Positions 60,546 through 64,000 of a stretch of DNA of 64,000 nucleotides are shown here, piece after piece. This DNA comes from Sphagnum compactum (taxonomy: Eukaryota > Bryophyta > Sphagnopsida > Sphagnales). Every line of letters starts with the position of its first letter. The first letter of the stretch is position 1. The notes beneath the pieces were generated by a model. The model worked only from the letters and a program-made list of their open reading frames with translations. It made no database searches and was not told where the DNA came from. The stretch is from assembly GCA_965153455.1 (NCBI GenBank), contig OZ234498.1:17484001-17548000 (forward strand), given 5' to 3'. Both the position numbers and the translations under genes were made by a program.

Positions 60546-61010
60546 AAAAGAAAGAGGTTTTTTTATCACACAATAAAGCCAAGAAAATGACTTTTTATCA
60601 CACAGTATGTGCCATTAATTAGTGTCAAATTGCAATGTTTGTGTACTATATGTCACATTAATCGTCACATATTATAAATTGTAATGGATGAAACTATTCG
60701 GTTCACATTACACAAGTGCCATGAGCCACAACTTTTTCGACAAAATTGTTTTCAAACAAAACAAACAACCTTCCAAACAAACAAACCTTCAAATGTTTCC
60801 ACCTTCCTTAGTAGATAAATGTTGTCACCACCATCACTAAGAATTCAACTAATCCCATCATGTTATCATTCTAAAAAGCACTTGCATGTGAAAGACTTTT
60901 GCTTTTCACACACTTTAGAAAAAGTTTAGGTGGCTACTATTTTTTAGCATGACTCCTCCCCTCCCCCACTTGCTACTTAACAGTTAACTTACTCAAAGAC
61001 ATTGTTGAGA
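60546..61010. other. Non-coding DNA before a minisatellite
   Basis: No recognisable frame or structure. A CCCCTCCCCC run lies near 60,957. Confidence 0.45.
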
Positions 61011-61616
61011 GTTGGATGAAAATGAAGGGGTGGATATTGGATGAAAGAAAATGGGTGGATTTTGGATGAAAGTAAAGGGGTGGATATTGGATGAAAGAAA
61101 ATGGGTGGATATTGGATGAAAGAAAATGGGTGGATTTTGGATGAAAATGAAGGGGTGGATATTGGATGAAAGAAAATGGGTGGATTTTGGATGAAAGTAA
61201 AGGGGTGGATATTGGATGAAAGAAAATGGGTGGATATTGGATGAAAATAAGGGGTGGATATTGGATGAAAGCAAATGGGTGGATATTGGATGAAAATAAA
61301 GGGGTGGATATTGGATGAAAGCAAATGGGTGGATATTGGATGAAAATAAAGGGGTGGATATTGGAGGAAAGCAAATGGGTGGATATTGGATGAAAATAAA
61401 GGGGTGGATATTGGATGAAAGCAAATGGGTGGATATTGGATGAAAATAAAGGGGTGAATATTGGATGAAAGAAAATGGGTGAATTTTGGCTGAAAATAAA
61501 AGGATGGATATTGGATGAAAGAAAATGTGTGGTTTTAGGATGAAAATAAAGGAGTGCATATTGGATGAAAGCAAATGGGTGGATCTTGGATAAAAATAAA
61601 GGGGTGGATATTGGCT
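61011..61616. repeat. 26-bp minisatellite, about 23 units
   Basis: Unit GTGGATATTGGATGAAAGAA plus AATGGG, alternating in the middle part with a second form, GATGAAAATAAAGGG, so a 52-bp higher-order period is seen. The minus strand has no stops in any frame across most of the array, and gives a 232-codon frame of His, Pro, Phe, Ile and Ser. I take this as a by-product of the repeat. Confidence 0.93.
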
Positions 61617-63261
61617 GTGTCGACCCTTTTGAAGTTATGCAAAAACGAAGTTTTAACTTATTAGGTTTCAATAGAAAGGGTTCACTCTTTCACAATAATA
61701 TAATTTGCAACACATTTTGTGCTACAATTTGCAAACATTCAATGTGTGCTATGGGGAGCAAGTTTTAGATTTCGAGATATATTTCATGCTTTGAGTGAGT
61801 GTCCATCACTTAGTCTACCTTGGGTTCATGGGTGGTTACTCATTTGATGTAAATATACACTACCTACCTAATTCACGTGTTAAGAATGCACATTGGAATG
61901 GTTTGTATCACCACTAAAGAAGAAGCTCGTCTTTGTTAGTTGCTTAATGAATTTCTACATTATTGGCCTTTGTTGTGTAGATGGATGAGATTTTGGGGTC
62001 GGGACATAATCATTCTTATTATTTCTTATTATTATCATAACGACCTTCTCTCATCAGCCACCACCATACATACAACAAACTAAGTTAATCATCATTCATT
62101 CTCCACATCAAGATCAATATTCGAGTGTGGCTGCAATGGATGATATCTTATGACAATTTACTTACCGACAAACAACACATAATGCCGTATTGTATCATCA
62201 TCATCATCATCCACATTGAGTGTCCTTGCAATATTCTGCAAAAAGGAACCGAATGAATGTCATTAATATTAGAGAGTCTGAAAAGAATTTCCAAGAGGTT
62301 TTCATGCAATTGGGTTTTTTTAAAAGGGCTTTTTTAGGGTTTTTTTTAGGGTTTTTTTTTTCCTTAATTTTTTTGTTCCCCCCCCCCTTCTCAGTAGGTT
62401 GATTAAAACCCTTGAAGCTCTATGCCACACAACAATCAAAGTCTGATTTCATGTGTAAGGAAATAAATCCTCTTCAGGTTGTGTAAGTAAAAGTAGAGAG
62501 AGAAGTCTTGGGAGTAAGTTATCTTTTGTACAACAATAAATTGACAGGAAGCCATGTACTTACCGTTCACAATGTTATGAACAATGGGTTTAGGGTTTTT
62601 ATATAAACAACCCTAAATGATGAGCATTGTTTTATAAAAACCCTAAACCCATCATCCATTGAAAACCCTCCCTCCTCTTTTTTTTTTTTCTCTCTCTCTC
62701 TCTTAGGCTTTCATGTTTTTTGGCTCACATCGGTTGCAAAAATCATCTATCGTAGGATGTAACAACAACATGTGAACATTTTGGAAGAAAATGTGGAACA
62801 AAAAATAATGGGGTTTTTAACCAAAAGATATAGTTATTTGTCAAAAAAATTCAAATTTTTCCAATTTGTGGGGTTACTTAGCACCACACTCTTATCCATA
62901 TATGATCATTTGCTTGCCAAATGCTCGTGAGCAATTTTTATTTCTAGAAACATAAACTATTATACCAATTTTCCCTATGTCTCCACTACGAGTTTATCCA
63001 TAGTGCATAGGTGGACAATAGACAAAAAAAAAAACATTGAAATTTGATTTGTTGCTTGCCCCAAGGTAGTATAGTAGGCTAATTCATGGAGAGAGCGAGC
63101 TTTTTGTTCCACCTTTTTCATCATTTCCCAATGCAATGCACCATTGGATTCCATGAAAAAGCTTCCCACCCATATGGTTCCGCCCCCTTCCTCGCCCACC
63201 CACAACAAAGTCTTTAGATTACAATATGTTACCCATTGGTGGCTATGTTCCCATTGGCTAT
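61617..63261. other. AT-rich DNA with a telomere-motif hairpin
   Basis: An ATC tract at 62,197-62,212, a C run near 62,380, TC repeats at about 62,688-62,704, and the hairpin at 62,584-62,652. No gene supported; the minus-strand frame at 62,975-63,280 carries no domain. Confidence 0.5.
62584..62652. other. Hairpin with telomere-like arms
   Basis: ATGGGTTTAGGGTTTTTATA (62,584-62,603) pairs perfectly with TATAAAAACCCTAAACCCAT (62,633-62,652). Six further inner pairs (TAAACAA with TTGTTTTA, one mismatch or bulge) leave a loop of about 16 bases. Confidence 0.8.
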
Positions 63262-63805
63262 GTTTGATGTTTGACCTCAAAACATGTGCAACAAAGTCTT
63301 TAGGTTACAATATGTTTTCATCGGCTATGTTTGGTGTTTGATCTCAAACATATGCAACAAAGTTTTTAGGTTACAATAAGTTCCCATCGGCTATGTGCAA
63401 CAAAGTCTTTAGGTTACAATATGTTCCCATCGACTACATGCAACAAAGTCCTTAGGTTACCATATGTTCCCGTTGGCTATGTGCAACAAAGTCTTTAGGT
63501 TACAATAAGTTCCCATCGGCTATGTGCAACAAAGTTTTTAGGTTACAATATGTTCCTGTTGGCTATGTGCAACAAAGTCTTTAGGTTACAATATGTTCCC
63601 GTTGGCTATGTGCAACAAAGTCTTTAGGGTACAATATGTTCCCATCGGCTACATGCAACAAAGTTTTTAGGGTACAATATGTTCCCGTTGGCTATGTGCA
63701 ACAAAGTCTTTAGGTTACAATATGTTCCCGTTGGCTATGTGCAACAAAGTCTTTAGGTTACAATATGTTCCCGTCGGCTATGTTTGATGTTTGATCTCAA
63801 ACATG
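63262..63805. repeat. 43-bp tandem array, about eleven units
   Basis: Unit GTGCAACAAAGTCTTTAGGT, then TACAATATGTTCCCGTTGG and CTAT. Longer units at the left edge and at the right edge carry TGTTTGATGTTTGATCTCAA, so the array probably grew by expansion of an internally deleted unit. Confidence 0.92.
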
Positions 63806-64000
63806 TGCCACAGAGCTTGGTTTGTTAATGTACAATCAAATTGTCCGTTCAATTTGATTTGACGATAGATAGAATGTCTAACCTAATCGTAGTATTCTTT
63901 CCTAAAGAACGAATTCCATTGGCCCAATGACGTCCACTTGGTGAACTTGTTTATGAAAGGAAAAAAAAACTTGTAGCCTATGGACGGATGGATGGAACTT

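Noticed and set aside
60973-61671. 232-codon minus-strand frame of His/Pro/Phe-rich repeats as a protein gene
   Set aside because: It is the product of a 26-bp minisatellite without stops in any frame; equivalent frames overlap it.
63262-63805. CRISPR-like array
   Set aside because: Units are contiguous 43-bp tandem repeats without unique spacers; the genome is a plant's.

Overview
This is plant nuclear DNA, AT-rich and gene-poor. The plant assignment rests on TTTAGGG telomere-type motifs inside two tandem arrays, on spliced genes with GT..AG introns, and on homologues of two plant families: a DUF220/START-like protein and an AUX1/LAX auxin carrier. Two genes in 64 kb, with many decayed coding remnants, suggest a large and repeat-rich genome. 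A seed-free plant such as a fern or lycophyte is my guess; the sequence does not prove it.

Layout. 1-5,100: a GC-richer segment, an exact 42-bp minisatellite, a terminal-inverted-repeat element (1,251-1,619) and simple repeats. 5,457-6,040: a tandem array with telomere-like unit ends. 7,349-14,540: AT-rich DNA with the start of a dispersed repeat and two decayed zinc-finger/RING coding remnants (9,427-10,367 and 11,610-12,135). 17,045-19,990 and 25,632-26,380, minus strand: remnants of one or two unnamed Cys/His-rich multi-exon genes, flanking a short copy of the dispersed repeat and a long TAAAC-rich array. 28,590-31,358: the only gene that looks intact, a three-exon DUF220 gene with a TATA box and a repeat-rich upstream region. 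35,839-38,460, minus strand: an AUX1/LAX pseudogene with two small deletions, a stop codon, one insertion and a missing 5' part. Its break coincides with the edge of the dispersed repeat, whose long copy runs to about 42,520 and carries an ankyrin-like fragment. 43,000-49,100: local duplications, a second inverted-repeat element and a pair of about 325-bp inverted arms. 50,012-50,425: a second telomere-like array. 51,831-52,521, minus strand: the C-terminal part of a dead hAT transposase. 54,350-64,000: low-complexity DNA, five more tandem arrays and two notable hairpins.

There is no operon-like logic or new enzymatic system to see here. The interest lies in gene death by several routes: frameshifts that cancel and hide a scrambled peptide inside an open frame, truncation at a repeat edge, and decayed coding frames recognisable only by reading through stops. 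A second theme is the density of tandem arrays with different unit lengths (26, 36, 39, 41, 42, 43, 61, about 64, 105 and 152 bp). All homology statements come from reading translations and from family knowledge; no database was searched.
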